From: Parasutterella excrementihominis YIT 11859
Lineage (GTDB): Bacteria; Pseudomonadota; Gammaproteobacteria; Burkholderiales; Burkholderiaceae_F
Direction of reading: 5' to 3'
DNA: 64,000 nucleotides
Assembly: GCF_000205025.1 (NCBI RefSeq)
Contig: NZ_GL883766.1
Coordinates: forward strand, 1-64,000
The notes under the pieces: generated by a model
Databases searched by the model: none
What the model saw: the letters and a program-made list of their open reading frames with translations, nothing else
What the model was told of the DNA's origin: nothing
Made by a program: the position numbers and the translations under genes
Shown: piece by piece, positions 6,521 through 15,114 of the stretch
Layout: every line of letters begins with the position of its first letter
Numbering within the stretch: position 1 is the first letter of the stretch

Positions 6521-8081
6521 TTTGTCCAGATCCGTGTTCGGAAAGAAAAACGGGAGCCAACGAGCTCAGGAAGCGGCAGCTTTTATCCGTTAAAAAGAGG
6601 CCGTTGTAAGAAGAGAATTCCACGCCCACAGCTTCTTTCAAAAGCAGGTACCGATAAACCGCCCGCAGCTGGCTTTCTGAAAACTCCGTCCCGATTTTCC
6701 ATGTACTAAGTTCCTGAAAATCATGCTGCCAAATAAACGAAGTTTCGATACCGTGCAGAATCTCTATCACTTGTGCGGCATTCAGGTAAAGCTTCGATTT
6801 CTCGTAGGACCGCCACACCGTAGAGAGGAATTTTTTTACGGCCGTAGAGGCATCCCAGCTTTTCTCGGAGGCAAGACAGTTGTCGCATTGTCCGCAGGCC
6901 TCCTTTGTTTCTTCTCCGAAGTAAGCCAAAAGGAGATTTCTTCGACACTCCGTGCTTTCGGCGTAGCCCTGCATCACGTCCTGCTTCACCTCGGAGATGT
7001 TCTTATACCAATCCTCGGCGTCACTTTCTGCAATGCGTTTCTTCTGAAAGAACGCATCGCCTCCGCTAAAACAAAGCCATGCTTCTGCCTTTTGACCGTC
7101 TCGCCCGGCCCTTCCGATTTCCTGGACGTAATTCTCGATGCTTTTAGGCAGAAAAGTATGCGCTACGAAACGGACATCCGCCTTATCGATACCCATGCCA
7201 AAAGCAATCGTCGCCACAATCACCGCGTCCTTTTCATGCAGGAAACGGGTCTGACTCAGCTCTCGTTGCTCCCGGCTCAGTCCGGCGTGATAGCAAAGGC
7301 AATTAATTCCTTCCGCTGCCAGAAAGGCGCAAATCGTCTCCGCTTTAGCTCGGGAGCTCGTGTAAACGATACCGCTTTCTCCGGCGTGCTTTTCTTTTAT
7401 GAAGGCTAGCAGCTGTTCATTGCCTCGCTTTCTGCGGACCACAGTAATTCGGAGATTTTTTCTCTCCAGGCTCATGGCATGCACATAAGGTTCTACGAGC
7501 AATTTTTCGCAGATATCTCGCGAACTAATAGCGTCGGCAGTGGCTGTAAGGGCAATTCTTGGAACCGAAGGAAAACGTTCTTTTAATGCACTTAGAAGCC
7601 GATACTCAGGCCGAAAGTCATGCCCCCAGCTCGAAACGCAATGCGCTTCGTCATAAGCAAACAAAGAAACGCAGCTGTCCTCCAGAAGACGGCAAAAAGA
7701 GGGATTGGAAAGGCGCTCCGGAGAGACATAAAGAATCTTGATCTTCTCGTCTCGTATTAGCTCTACCGTGGAAGAAATTTCATCCCATTCCATGTTTGAG
7801 CTTAAGTAGGCGGCCGCCACGTTTTTCTTTTTCAGCGCATCCACTTGGTCCTTCATAAGAGAGATCAGCGGCTCAAAGACGACGGCCATGCCGTTCTTAA
7901 CCAATGCCGGCAGCTGGAAACACAAACTCTTTCCCGCGCCCGTAGGCAGAAGGGCCAGCACGTCTCTTCCTTCCAGGAGCGCTTCGATAATCGCCTCCTG
8001 CCCTTCGCGGTAATCTTCATGACCGAAAACCGATTTAAGCGTCTCTCGGCATTTTTGAGTAACTTTTGTTTCCTTCGGCAT
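6501..8081 (-). CDS. recQ: ATP-dependent DNA helicase RecQ
   Basis: A 3'-5' DNA helicase for recombination and repair, 526 aa. It has Walker A LPTGAGKS (about 45-52), the DEAH box (144-147), the RecQ loop CVSSWGHDFRPEY, the motif VI segment QEIGRAGRDGQ, and a zinc site starting CRRNLLLAYFGE and ending CGQCDNC. The part after the zinc site fits a winged-helix RQC domain. The C-terminal HRDC domain of E. coli RecQ (about 610 aa) is absent. It is convergent with the SDR gene and shares its terminator region. Confidence 0.93.
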   Translation of the reverse strand: MPKETKVTQKCRETLKSVFGHEDYREGQEAIIEALLEGRDVLALLPTGAGKSLCFQLPALVKNGMAVVFEPLISLMKDQVDALKKKNVAAAYLSSNMEWDEISSTVELIRDEKIKILYVSPERLSNPSFCRLLEDSCVSLFAYDEAHCVSSWGHDFRPEYRLLSALKERFPSVPRIALTATADAISSRDICEKLLVEPYVHAMSLERKNLRITVVRRKRGNEQLLAFIKEKHAGESGIVYTSSRAKAETICAFLAAEGINCLCYHAGLSREQRELSQTRFLHEKDAVIVATIAFGMGIDKADVRFVAHTFLPKSIENYVQEIGRAGRDGQKAEAWLCFSGGDAFFQKKRIAESDAEDWYKNISEVKQDVMQGYAESTECRRNLLLAYFGEETKEACGQCDNCLASEKSWDASTAVKKFLSTVWRSYEKSKLYLNAAQVIEILHGIETSFIWQHDFQELSTWKIGTEFSESQLRAVYRYLLLKEAVGVEFSSYNGLFLTDKSCRFLSSLAPVFLSEHGSGQRKSRNY

Positions 8082-8242
8082 GGCGCGAGGTTATCACATC
8101 CGTTGAGGCTCCGAGAGGCACAAATCTTTCAGAAGCTTTGCCAAAACGGGCAATAATGGTTGCTACTTAATTGTTTTCCCTAGATTTTGTTTTATCATGC
8201 TCGCATGTGACACAGGGTGTTTTCCCATTATCGAGTTTTCAG

Positions 8243-8743
8243 ATGACAACAGAACTTAGCGCGCTTGCGAGATTATTGGTCTACCCGAGGCATCAGACAT
8301 TAAACGAGCTGAACAAAATTGATCATATTTTGCAAAACTCGCGTCGTTTAGACCCCCACACGAAGGAAAATCTGAAAACATTCACCGTGGCTTTGTCGGC
8401 AGCTCCGATGTCTGCCCTTCAGAACATCTATCTGGCTTCTTTTGAGGAAGATTACAAGACGCTTGATCTGACGCAGCAAAATCATGAATCGGCAGAAGCT
8501 CTTAAACTGCTGGAAAATCTCTACCACGAGCACGGACAAGACTTTTCCGAAAAAGACGTTCCGCACTTCCTGCCCGCAATTCTGGAATTCCTGTCTACCG
8601 TGTCTTACAACGAAGCCCTGTCTTGGATTAAACAGGCGGAACCGGCGCTCCGCGCAATCGATCGTAAACTGCTTGATGTCTCGAGTCCTTGGCTGGCGGT
8701 AACAGACTCGCTCCTTTCCTTATCGAAGCGAGTAGCCGCATAA
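8243..8743 (+). CDS. NarJ/TorD-family molybdoenzyme assembly chaperone (orphan)
   Basis: The 166-aa protein aligns by eye with NarJ: an N-terminal ARLLVYP, a middle LENLYHEHG, the conserved VPHFLPAILEFLSTV (NarJ: LPDHLPLYLEYLA) and a terminal SPWLAVTDSLLSLS. NarJ proteins insert the Mo-bis-MGD cofactor into nitrate reductase NarG before membrane docking. It is shorter than E. coli NarJ (about 236 aa) and lacks its C-terminal tail. No narGHI or other molybdoenzyme gene is in the window. ATG at 8243 was preferred over an in-frame TTG at 8171, which would add a non-homologous stretch. Confidence 0.75.
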   Translation: MTTELSALARLLVYPRHQTLNELNKIDHILQNSRRLDPHTKENLKTFTVALSAAPMSALQNIYLASFEEDYKTLDLTQQNHESAEALKLLENLYHEHGQDFSEKDVPHFLPAILEFLSTVSYNEALSWIKQAEPALRAIDRKLLDVSSPWLAVTDSLLSLSKRVAA

Positions 8744-8754
8744 ATTTTCGGCAT

Positions 8755-8796
8755 TAAAAAACCTTCCGAAGGAAAATCACCTCGGAAGGTTTTTTG
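8755..8796. terminator. Bidirectional terminator between the NarJ-like gene and sstT
   Basis: AACCTTCCGA and TCGGAAGGTT form a 10-bp stem, with an A tract on the left and a T tract on the right, so it can end transcription of both convergent genes. Confidence 0.85.
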
Positions 8797-8815
8797 TTAG
8801 CGGTTCAATTGACCG

Positions 8816-10048
8816 TTAGACGTGGCTCTGTGATTTGCGGCGATGATGCTCGAAAGCAGCGGCCGTAAAGACAACGTCCGTCGAAGAGTTCAATGCGGTC
8901 TCGGCAGAATCCTGCAGTACACCGATCACAAAACCGACAGCCACCACCTGCATAGCGACGTTCTGGTCAATACCGAACAGTCCGCAGGCGAGCGGAATCA
9001 GCAGGAGCGAGCCGCCGGGAACGCCGGAAGCACCGCAAGCGCAAACCGCTGCAACAACGGAAAGAAGCAGTGCCGTCAAAACATCGACCTGAACACCTAA
9101 CGTGTAAGCAGCAGACAGCGTCAGAACGGTAATCGTCACTGAGGCTCCGCCCATGTTGATGGTGGCGCCGATAGGAATAGACAGCGAATAGAGTTTTTCG
9201 TCTAAACCGAGCTTACGGCAGAGGTTCATGTTCACAGGAATGTTCGCAGCAGAAGAACGTGTGAAGAAGGCTGTCACACCGCTTTCTCTCAGGCAAGCCC
9301 AAACCAAAGGATAGGGATTCTTGTGGGTGTAGAGGAAGACCAAAAGCGGATTGACGATCAAAGCAATGAAAATCATGCAGCCGATCAGCACGGCCAGAAG
9401 GCGGACATAACTCATCATGCCGGCCAAACCGGTGGTAGCTACGACTTCGGCAACCAACCCGAAAACACCGATAGGTGCAAGGCGAATGACGAAGCGAACG
9501 ACGTATTCAACGCTAGCAGTAAGATCCGTCACAATGCGTTTAGTCTCGTCGGAAGCATAGCGAAGAGCAACGCCCAAGCTGATAGACCAAGCCAAAATAC
9601 CGATGTAGTTCGCGTTGGCAATTGCTTTGACCGGATTATCAACGATGTTGAAGATCAGATTCTTCACAACTTCGCCGATGCCGCCGGGCGCTGATAATGC
9701 ATCCTTCGTATCAATGAGTGCGATCTGCGTCGGGAACAGGAAACTTGCAAATACAGCCACTAAGGCTGCCAGGAATGTACCGACCAAATAAAGAACGATA
9801 ACGTCTTTCATGGCCGTATTCGTGGTGCTCTCCTGATTCGCAATGGAGGCGGCGACCAAAACAAAAACCAAGACCGGAGCCACGGCTTTCAAGGCGCTGA
9901 CGAAAAAGGAGCCAAGTACTCCGCAGCCCTGTGCAAATCCCGGGAAAGCCAGGGCGACCAATATGCCCAAAACCAAACCGGCAATGATCTGCTTGACCAA
10001 TGATCCTTGTTTAATAAGCGTGATTAAAAAAGGGATAGTTCTTTTCAT
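8816..10048 (-). CDS. sstT: Serine/threonine:sodium symporter SstT
   Basis: A 410-aa member of the dicarboxylate/amino acid:cation symporter (DAACS) family that imports serine and threonine with Na+. The N-terminus ([21 protein letters not shown]) and the motif [19 protein letters not shown] followed by [17 protein letters not shown] are typical of SstT. Eight or so hydrophobic segments and two re-entrant loops are expected. It is transcribed divergently from the MFS gene, with a 117-nt gap, and ends at a bidirectional terminator. Confidence 0.93.
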   Translation of the reverse strand: MKRTIPFLITLIKQGSLVKQIIAGLVLGILVALAFPGFAQGCGVLGSFFVSALKAVAPVLVFVLVAASIANQESTTNTAMKDVIVLYLVGTFLAALVAVFASFLFPTQIALIDTKDALSAPGGIGEVVKNLIFNIVDNPVKAIANANYIGILAWSISLGVALRYASDETKRIVTDLTASVEYVVRFVIRLAPIGVFGLVAEVVATTGLAGMMSYVRLLAVLIGCMIFIALIVNPLLVFLYTHKNPYPLVWACLRESGVTAFFTRSSAANIPVNMNLCRKLGLDEKLYSLSIPIGATINMGGASVTITVLTLSAAYTLGVQVDVLTALLLSVVAAVCACGASGVPGGSLLLIPLACGLFGIDQNVAMQVVAVGFVIGVLQDSAETALNSSTDVVFTAAAFEHHRRKSQSHV

Positions 10049-10165
10049 GAGATTTGTAAGAAGTAATTTCCAATACGGCCTCAGTTTACCGATTTTTTTC
10101 AGCTATCTTGAAAACGTGGTAATTTTTTCCACCTGTAACGAAACGATCAAACACCTTACTTCCAC

Positions 10166-11410
10166 ATGAAAAACACTGCGGCAGGAGTGCCGTTTATCCT
10201 GATTTGCGTCCTTTTGGACATCCTCGGCATTGGCTTGATCATCCCGGTTCTGCCGCAATTAGTCGGCGATTTGGCAGGATCACAGTCTGCGCAGGCATGG
10301 TGGCTGGGTGCAATGCTGGTCGCCTATGGACTGATGCAGTTTTGCTTTGCTCCTACTTTGGGAGCCCTTTCCGATCGTTACGGACGCAGACCCGTTTTGC
10401 TGCTCGGAATTTTCGGTTTGGGAATTATGTTCCTCGTGCCGGCGCTTTCACAGTCGCTGCCCGTCATTTTATTTTCAAGAATCTTGGGCGGCATGTTCGC
10501 CGGAAACATCGCCGTTGCTCAAGCCTACATTTCCGACGTGACTGATAAGGCGCACCGCGCTGCCGCCTTCGGCAAACTCGGGGCCTGCTTCGGCATCGGT
10601 TTCATTCTCGGTCCTGCCCTCGGCGGAATACTCGGCGAAAACGACGTTCGTCTGCCGTTCTTTATCGCAGGTTGTCTCTCTCTGCTCAATTTTCTCTACG
10701 GGATTTTTGTCCTTCCTGAATCTTTAAAAACAAGAGAGCATCGGGCAATCAATTTCAAAACCCTCAACCCGCTTTCCTCACTTGCCCGTTTGACAAAGTT
10801 CAAATACATCGGCGCCCTGATCGCAGTCATTGCTCTTAGCGGGTTCGCTCAGTCGATGCTGCATTCGACCTGGACGCTTTTTACAAATTTCCGCTTCCAT
10901 TGGACGCCGTTTAACATCGGACTTTCTTTGGTCGTCATGGGTCTCGTTACCGCAGTCGTCCAGGGCTTCCTGCTCAAAAAGCTTTTAAAATTATTCGGCG
11001 AACAAAAACTGATCCTCTACGGACTCGGCTCCGGGGCTCTAGCCTACCTCTGCTTCGGACTGGTCACTTACGGCCCCCTGACTTACTTGGTGATGCTTTG
11101 CAATTTCCTGTCCATTGCCGTTCCGCCGACGCTGAATTCCATCGTCTCTCATTCCGTCCCGGCATCCGAACAGGGGGAGGCCATGGGAACCATCTCGTCT
11201 GTAAACAGTTTGATGGGAGTCGCCGCGCCTCTGCTCGGGACGCCTCTTTTAGTCCATACGGCGGCGCAGAGCCCGGGATCAATGCTCGGCGGCCTGCCTT
11301 ACTTTATCTGCGCTTTAGTCCTCGCCTTAGCCGCCTTTATCGCTTCCCGCCACTTCACTTCTGTTACAACTGCGGATCCTAATAAGGGTAACGGCGACAA
11401 AGAGCCCTAG
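10166..11410 (+). CDS. MFS transporter, Tet(A)-like DHA1 family exporter
   Basis: A 414-aa, 12-helix major facilitator. The N-terminal LLDILGIGLIIPVLPQLV and the loop 2-3 motif GALSDRYGRRPVLLLG (about residues 70-85) are characteristic of the TetA-type drug:H+ antiporters. The family includes tetracycline pumps, but many chromosomal members have unknown substrates and no TetR-type repressor gene is adjacent, so a drug-resistance role is not shown. The lipoprotein gene begins 41 nt downstream with no terminator between. Confidence 0.88.
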   Translation: MKNTAAGVPFILICVLLDILGIGLIIPVLPQLVGDLAGSQSAQAWWLGAMLVAYGLMQFCFAPTLGALSDRYGRRPVLLLGIFGLGIMFLVPALSQSLPVILFSRILGGMFAGNIAVAQAYISDVTDKAHRAAAFGKLGACFGIGFILGPALGGILGENDVRLPFFIAGCLSLLNFLYGIFVLPESLKTREHRAINFKTLNPLSSLARLTKFKYIGALIAVIALSGFAQSMLHSTWTLFTNFRFHWTPFNIGLSLVVMGLVTAVVQGFLLKKLLKLFGEQKLILYGLGSGALAYLCFGLVTYGPLTYLVMLCNFLSIAVPPTLNSIVSHSVPASEQGEAMGTISSVNSLMGVAAPLLGTPLLVHTAAQSPGSMLGGLPYFICALVLALAAFIASRHFTSVTTADPNKGNGDKEP

Positions 11411-11451
11411 TCGATTGCATTACAGTGAAACTCTCTTTACAGGAGAAGATC

Positions 11452-11991
11452 GTGAAAAACAGATTATCCTTCGCTCTCTTGGCCGCCTCTGCACTGGCGC
11501 TTGCCGGCTGCAGTTCGATTAACACGGCGCTGAACACAAGCAAACAGCCTTCTATGGAAAAGCTGACGCCTCCGTCCGGACAGGCTTTCCTCACACTGGA
11601 AGGAAGCGGCATCCAGATTTTCCGCTGCGCCACCGATGCTAAAGGCACCTACTGGCGCTTCGAACAGCCTCAGGCCAAGCTTAAGGACAAGAGCGGTGAA
11701 GCCGTTGCCGAACTTTCCGGCCCGATGAGCGCTTTCGAGTACAAAGACGGCTCGCGAATCATTTCCTCCCACATCATCGCTTGGGCCGACCCTGCGAATC
11801 CTCAAAAAGACAACAAGTACGCACTGATGAAAGCCGTCTCCGACCCCGGCACCGGAGTTTTTAACGGCGTCAAATACATTCAGCGCCTGAAACCGGAAGG
11901 CGGTATGCCCAACAGCAGCGGATGCACCCCGTCTGAGGCGGGCAAGCTGCTGAAAGTTCCTTTCTCTGCAGAATACGTTTTCTGGAAATGA
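11452..11991 (+). CDS. DUF3455-type lipoprotein
   Basis: A 179-aa predicted outer-envelope lipoprotein. It has a signal peptide with lipobox LALAGC (cysteine at about residue 20), then a domain with SGIQIFRC, GTYWRFEQPQAKL and VKYIQRLKPEGGMP that resembles DUF3455. Function is unknown. GTG at 11452 was chosen because AGGAGA lies 6 nt upstream and gives a clean signal peptide; the GTG at 11425 would add a charged leader. It follows the MFS gene closely and may be co-transcribed with it. Confidence 0.8.
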   Translation: MKNRLSFALLAASALALAGCSSINTALNTSKQPSMEKLTPPSGQAFLTLEGSGIQIFRCATDAKGTYWRFEQPQAKLKDKSGEAVAELSGPMSAFEYKDGSRIISSHIIAWADPANPQKDNKYALMKAVSDPGTGVFNGVKYIQRLKPEGGMPNSSGCTPSEAGKLLKVPFSAEYVFWK

Positions 11992-12040
11992 AAAAGTCCT
12001 CCTAAGATTGAAAACTTAATAAACTTCAGTATATTTAACC

Positions 12041-12071
12041 CCCAAAAGCAGGAATAAAAGCCTGTTTTGGG
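12041..12071 (+). terminator. Hairpin between the DUF3455 gene and the DUF1801 gene
   Basis: CCCAAAA-g-CAGG pairs with CCTGTTTTGGG across an 8-nt loop, with one bulged G. There is no T tract after it, and a TATAAT (12073-12078) begins immediately downstream, so it may be an operator or attenuator at the next gene's promoter instead of a terminator. Confidence 0.45.
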
Positions 12072-12117
12072 ATATAATGATAGTTTGCCTAAGTTTTTGG
12101 TTTTTGGAGGAAATTTA

Positions 12118-12966
12118 ATGAGTCCTACCGCAACTACCGTAGGAGGCTATCTTAGAGATTTGCCGGCGGATAGACGTGTCGCTATGGCCCGCGTTTGCAG
12201 CATGATTCGTCGCTCTGCGCGTGGCGTCAGAGAGAGCATGCGTTACGGTTTGGCTTTGTATGAACTCCAGGGGCCGCTCTTTGCTCTTGAATCCACCGAA
12301 AAGAGAATGATTCTGTTCATCGCCGAACCGTCCGTTCTCGAAAACTATAAGTCTCTTCTCACCGGTGTCCTTGAGGATAGAAGCGCCATTGAGTTCATCG
12401 ATCTTAATCGCATTCCGTTGGACAGTCTTGAGAAAATCGTCAGAGACTCTGTTGCAGCAAGAAGAGAAAGACTCAAAACCGGAAAAGCTCCAACCCAGAA
12501 AGAACTCTTAGTTCTCTGGAAAATCAACGAAGAAGATGCCAAGGCACCTCCTCCTGTCGTGCGCATTCCGATGAAAGAGGAAGTCACGGAAGAAACTGTG
12601 GTTGAAGCTGTCCCCGAAGAACCGAAAGAACCCGTCGAAATCCTTCGTGCACCTACTTTCAAGGATCCGGCAATGACGGCCAGCAGCAGACCGAGAGTCA
12701 AAAAAGCTGCAACAGAAGAAAAACCTGTCAAACGCACTCGCGCCAAAGCAGCCAAGGACGATTCCGCCGCACCGAAGAAAGCGACCGCTGCCAAGAAAAC
12801 AACGACTAAGAAGTCTTCGGCAAAAGAGGAACCGGCTTCCGCAGGCGACGAGTCTAAAAAAGCCGCTGCACCTAAAAAAGCAGCTGCCGCAAAGAAAACC
12901 GCAGTGAAGAAGGCCTCGGCAAGAAAGACCGCCGCTAAAAAAACAACTGAAAAAGCAGAAGCCTAA
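12118..12966 (+). CDS. DUF1801-like protein with histone-H1-like Lys/Ala tail
   Basis: A 282-aa protein with two distinct parts. Residues 1-85 (GGYLRDLPADRRVAMARVCS, then SMRYGLALYELQGPLFAL) resemble the DUF1801/YdhG fold. A proline/glutamate-rich linker (about 135-175) follows, and from about residue 190 to the end the sequence is Lys/Ala/Thr-rich with AAKKTAVKKA-type repeats, like bacterial histone-H1 homologues and AlgP. Such tails bind DNA or polyphosphate. GGAGG lies 8 nt before the ATG at 12118. A TATAAT lies at 12073. It is followed by a terminator. Confidence 0.8.
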   Translation: MSPTATTVGGYLRDLPADRRVAMARVCSMIRRSARGVRESMRYGLALYELQGPLFALESTEKRMILFIAEPSVLENYKSLLTGVLEDRSAIEFIDLNRIPLDSLEKIVRDSVAARRERLKTGKAPTQKELLVLWKINEEDAKAPPPVVRIPMKEEVTEETVVEAVPEEPKEPVEILRAPTFKDPAMTASSRPRVKKAATEEKPVKRTRAKAAKDDSAAPKKATAAKKTTTKKSSAKEEPASAGDESKKAAAPKKAAAAKKTAVKKASARKTAAKKTTEKAEA

Positions 12967-12987
12967 CCGCTCTGAAATACAAATGAG

Positions 12988-13013
12988 ACTCCGGCATCGT
13001 CCGGAGTTTTTTA
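12988..13013 (+). terminator. Rho-independent terminator after the DUF1801/H1-like gene
   Basis: ACTCCGG and CCGGAGT form a 7-bp stem with a 6-nt loop, followed by TTTTT. Confidence 0.85.
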
Positions 13014-13092
13014 TGGCCTTTTTAGGCAGAGAAGTTAAAAATCAGCTTTTATCAGGCGAAAATACCCACAAAGTATTACTTTTGGGGAATCA

Positions 13093-13236
13093 ATGGAACA
13101 AAAAGAGAAAAAGAAATTGTGGAAGTGGCTGGTTGTCGCAGTCGCCCTCATCTTCTTTGCATTTATGGCGATCCTGCCTTTTGCATGGGAAGACGGAGAC
13201 GACGTGCCGGCGCCCAATCCCACGATAGAAAACTGA
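13093..13236 (+). CDS. Small membrane protein upstream of the cyd genes, 47 aa
   Basis: Too short for usual gene finding. It starts MEQKEKKKLWKW and has a lysine-rich N-terminus, a single hydrophobic helix (about residues 12-32), and a short acidic, proline-rich tail ending PTIEN. GGGGA lies 5-9 nt upstream of the ATG. The positive-inside layout predicts an N-in, C-out bitopic protein. It lies 103 nt before cydP in the same direction. Function is unknown; an accessory role for the bd oxidase is only a guess from position. Confidence 0.6.
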   Translation: MEQKEKKKLWKWLVVAVALIFFAFMAILPFAWEDGDDVPAPNPTIEN

Positions 13237-13339
13237 TTAATACAAAAATATCTTGCTTGATTTGGTTCGGGACTTCTCTCTTTAGGGATTCTGAATCTAC
13301 AATTAGTTACGTTTAGAAACTTTCGGAAACTTATCCTCT

Positions 13340-13543
13340 ATGGCAGTAAAAAACTCAGACCGCTCCTCCGAGCGGCTAGGAATCAAACTGGCTGTGGTCA
13401 TCGGCTGCAAAATCGCTCTGATCACGGTCATTTTCTTCCTTTTCTTCGGCCCGGAAACGAAGACGGACCAAAGTGCTGAAGCTGTCAGCGCAAGGTTTCT
13501 TAACACTCCTTCTGTTGTTAATACCGTTCAAGGACAAAAATAA
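13340..13543 (+). CDS. cydP: CydP-type small subunit of cytochrome bd oxidase
   Basis: A 67-aa protein with one hydrophobic helix (about residues 17-37, [20 protein letters not shown]) after a basic N-terminus containing SSERLG. It matches the pattern of the putative small subunit CydP found just upstream of cydA in many beta- and gammaproteobacteria. Its stop codon overlaps the cydA start by one base (TAATG), so translation is probably coupled. The C-terminal part is poorly conserved-looking and hydrophilic. Confidence 0.75.
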   Translation: MAVKNSDRSSERLGIKLAVVIGCKIALITVIFFLFFGPETKTDQSAEAVSARFLNTPSVVNTVQGQK

Positions 13544-15102
13544 TGATCTCAACTGAATTAGTTGACCTGTCACGGCTCCAGTTTGCTGCTACGGCAATGT
13601 ATCACTATTTATTCGTGCCTCTCACCCTCGGACTCTCCATGCTCCTCGTAGCGATGGAGGCTTGTTACGTAGTGACGGGCAAACAGGTTTACAAAGACAT
13701 GGTGAAATTCTGGGGAAAACTCTTCGGAATTAACTTTGCTTTGGGTGTGACCACCGGTATCACCATGGAGTTCCAGTTCGGAACCAACTGGTCATACTAT
13801 TCTCACTATGTGGGCGATATCTTCGGCGCTCCGCTGGCGATTGAAGGTCTCATGGCCTTCTTCCTAGAGTCCACTTTCATCGGTCTCTTCTTCTTCGGCT
13901 GGTCTCGTCTCAAGAAGGGAACCCACCTGCTCTGTACATTCCTCATGGCTTTGGGCTCTAACCTCTCCGCTCTGTGGATTCTGGTCGCCAACGGCTGGAT
14001 GCAGAACCCAGTCGGTGCAACCTTCAATTACCAAACCATGCGAATGGAGATGACGAACTTCTTTGACGTCTTCCTCAGCCCCTGGGCCCAGGCCAAATTC
14101 TTCCATACCGTCTCTGCCGGCTACTGCACCGGCGCCGCTTTCGTTCTGGCTATTTCTGCCTGGTACATGCTCAAAGGCCGCGACATGGATTTTGCTAAAC
14201 GCAGCTTCCGCATCGCCGCTGTCTTCGGCTTAGTGGCCGCGATCTTCACCGCTCAGCAGGGCGATGAATCTGGTTACCTCGTCGCTCAGGATCAGCCTGC
14301 AAAAATCGCCGCGATGGAAGGCCTTTGGGAAACCGAACCTGCGCCTGCTCCGATGGCTCTCATTGCGTTTGCCGACCCCGAACTGAAGAAGAATACCTTC
14401 GAAATCACTATTCCCTGGCTCGCCGGCATCCTGTCTACCCGCTCCTTGGATAAGCAGATTCCCGGTCTGAACCAGATCATTGCGGAAAACAAAGAACGTA
14501 TCACTCAAGGTGTGGTCGCTGTCAAGGCTTTGGAACAGCTTCGTAAGAATCCGAACGATGCTCAGGCTAGAGCCACGTTCGAAGAACACAAGAAAGATCT
14601 CGGTTTCGGCCTGCTGACTAAGAAGTATCAGCCCGACACCAATAAAGTCACGGAAGCTCAGATCCAGCAGGCTGCCAATGACTCGATTCCGTACTCCATC
14701 AATTCCATGTTCTACGCTTTCCGTATCATGGCCGGAGCCGGTGTCGCCCTTCTGCTGATCTTCGGACTTTCCGTTTACTACTCTCTGCGCAGAGTGGCTG
14801 CAGAAAAACGCCTTTGGCTCAAGCTCGTGCTCTTTGCAGTCCCGCTCCCCTGGATCGCTTGTGAGGCCGGCTGGTTTGTTGCCGAGTACGGCCGTCAGCC
14901 TTGGACCATTTGGGAAATCCTCCCGACTCACCTCTCCGTCTCCTCTCTGTCTGTCGGTTCGTTGTGGGGCTCTTTGGGCGCCTTAGTATTCCTCTACACA
15001 GGTCTGTTAATTGTGGAAGCATGGCTCATGGTGCGCTTTGCTAAGCTCGGTCCCAGCTCTTTAGGAACCGGTGCCTATCACCACGAACAAGCTGCTAAGT
15101 AA
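13543..15102 (+). CDS. cydA: Cytochrome bd ubiquinol/menaquinol oxidase subunit I
   Basis: The 519-aa haem-bearing subunit of the oxygen-reducing quinol oxidase. Visible features are the N-terminal [19 protein letters not shown] with the haem-ligand histidine (residue 21), the segment [10 protein letters not shown] with the second histidine, the quinol-loop region with a long Q loop (about 250-390), the FRIMAGAG methionine, and the GRQPW motif. The long Q loop is like that of E. coli CydA. The window's menaquinone genes suggest menaquinol as donor. It overlaps cydP by one base, with cydB after 12 nt. Confidence 0.97.
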   Translation: MISTELVDLSRLQFAATAMYHYLFVPLTLGLSMLLVAMEACYVVTGKQVYKDMVKFWGKLFGINFALGVTTGITMEFQFGTNWSYYSHYVGDIFGAPLAIEGLMAFFLESTFIGLFFFGWSRLKKGTHLLCTFLMALGSNLSALWILVANGWMQNPVGATFNYQTMRMEMTNFFDVFLSPWAQAKFFHTVSAGYCTGAAFVLAISAWYMLKGRDMDFAKRSFRIAAVFGLVAAIFTAQQGDESGYLVAQDQPAKIAAMEGLWETEPAPAPMALIAFADPELKKNTFEITIPWLAGILSTRSLDKQIPGLNQIIAENKERITQGVVAVKALEQLRKNPNDAQARATFEEHKKDLGFGLLTKKYQPDTNKVTEAQIQQAANDSIPYSINSMFYAFRIMAGAGVALLLIFGLSVYYSLRRVAAEKRLWLKLVLFAVPLPWIACEAGWFVAEYGRQPWTIWEILPTHLSVSSLSVGSLWGSLGALVFLYTGLLIVEAWLMVRFAKLGPSSLGTGAYHHEQAAK

Positions 15103-15114
15103 AGGACAGTGACT

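Noticed and set aside
6723-7409. 228-codon plus-strand reading frame inside recQ
   Set aside because: It is antisense to the helicase core, and the recQ reading has all helicase motifs.
12983-13228. 81-codon reading frame overlapping the small gene at 13093-13236
   Set aside because: It begins inside a terminator hairpin and has no ribosome-binding site. The 47-aa frame has better start and membrane features.
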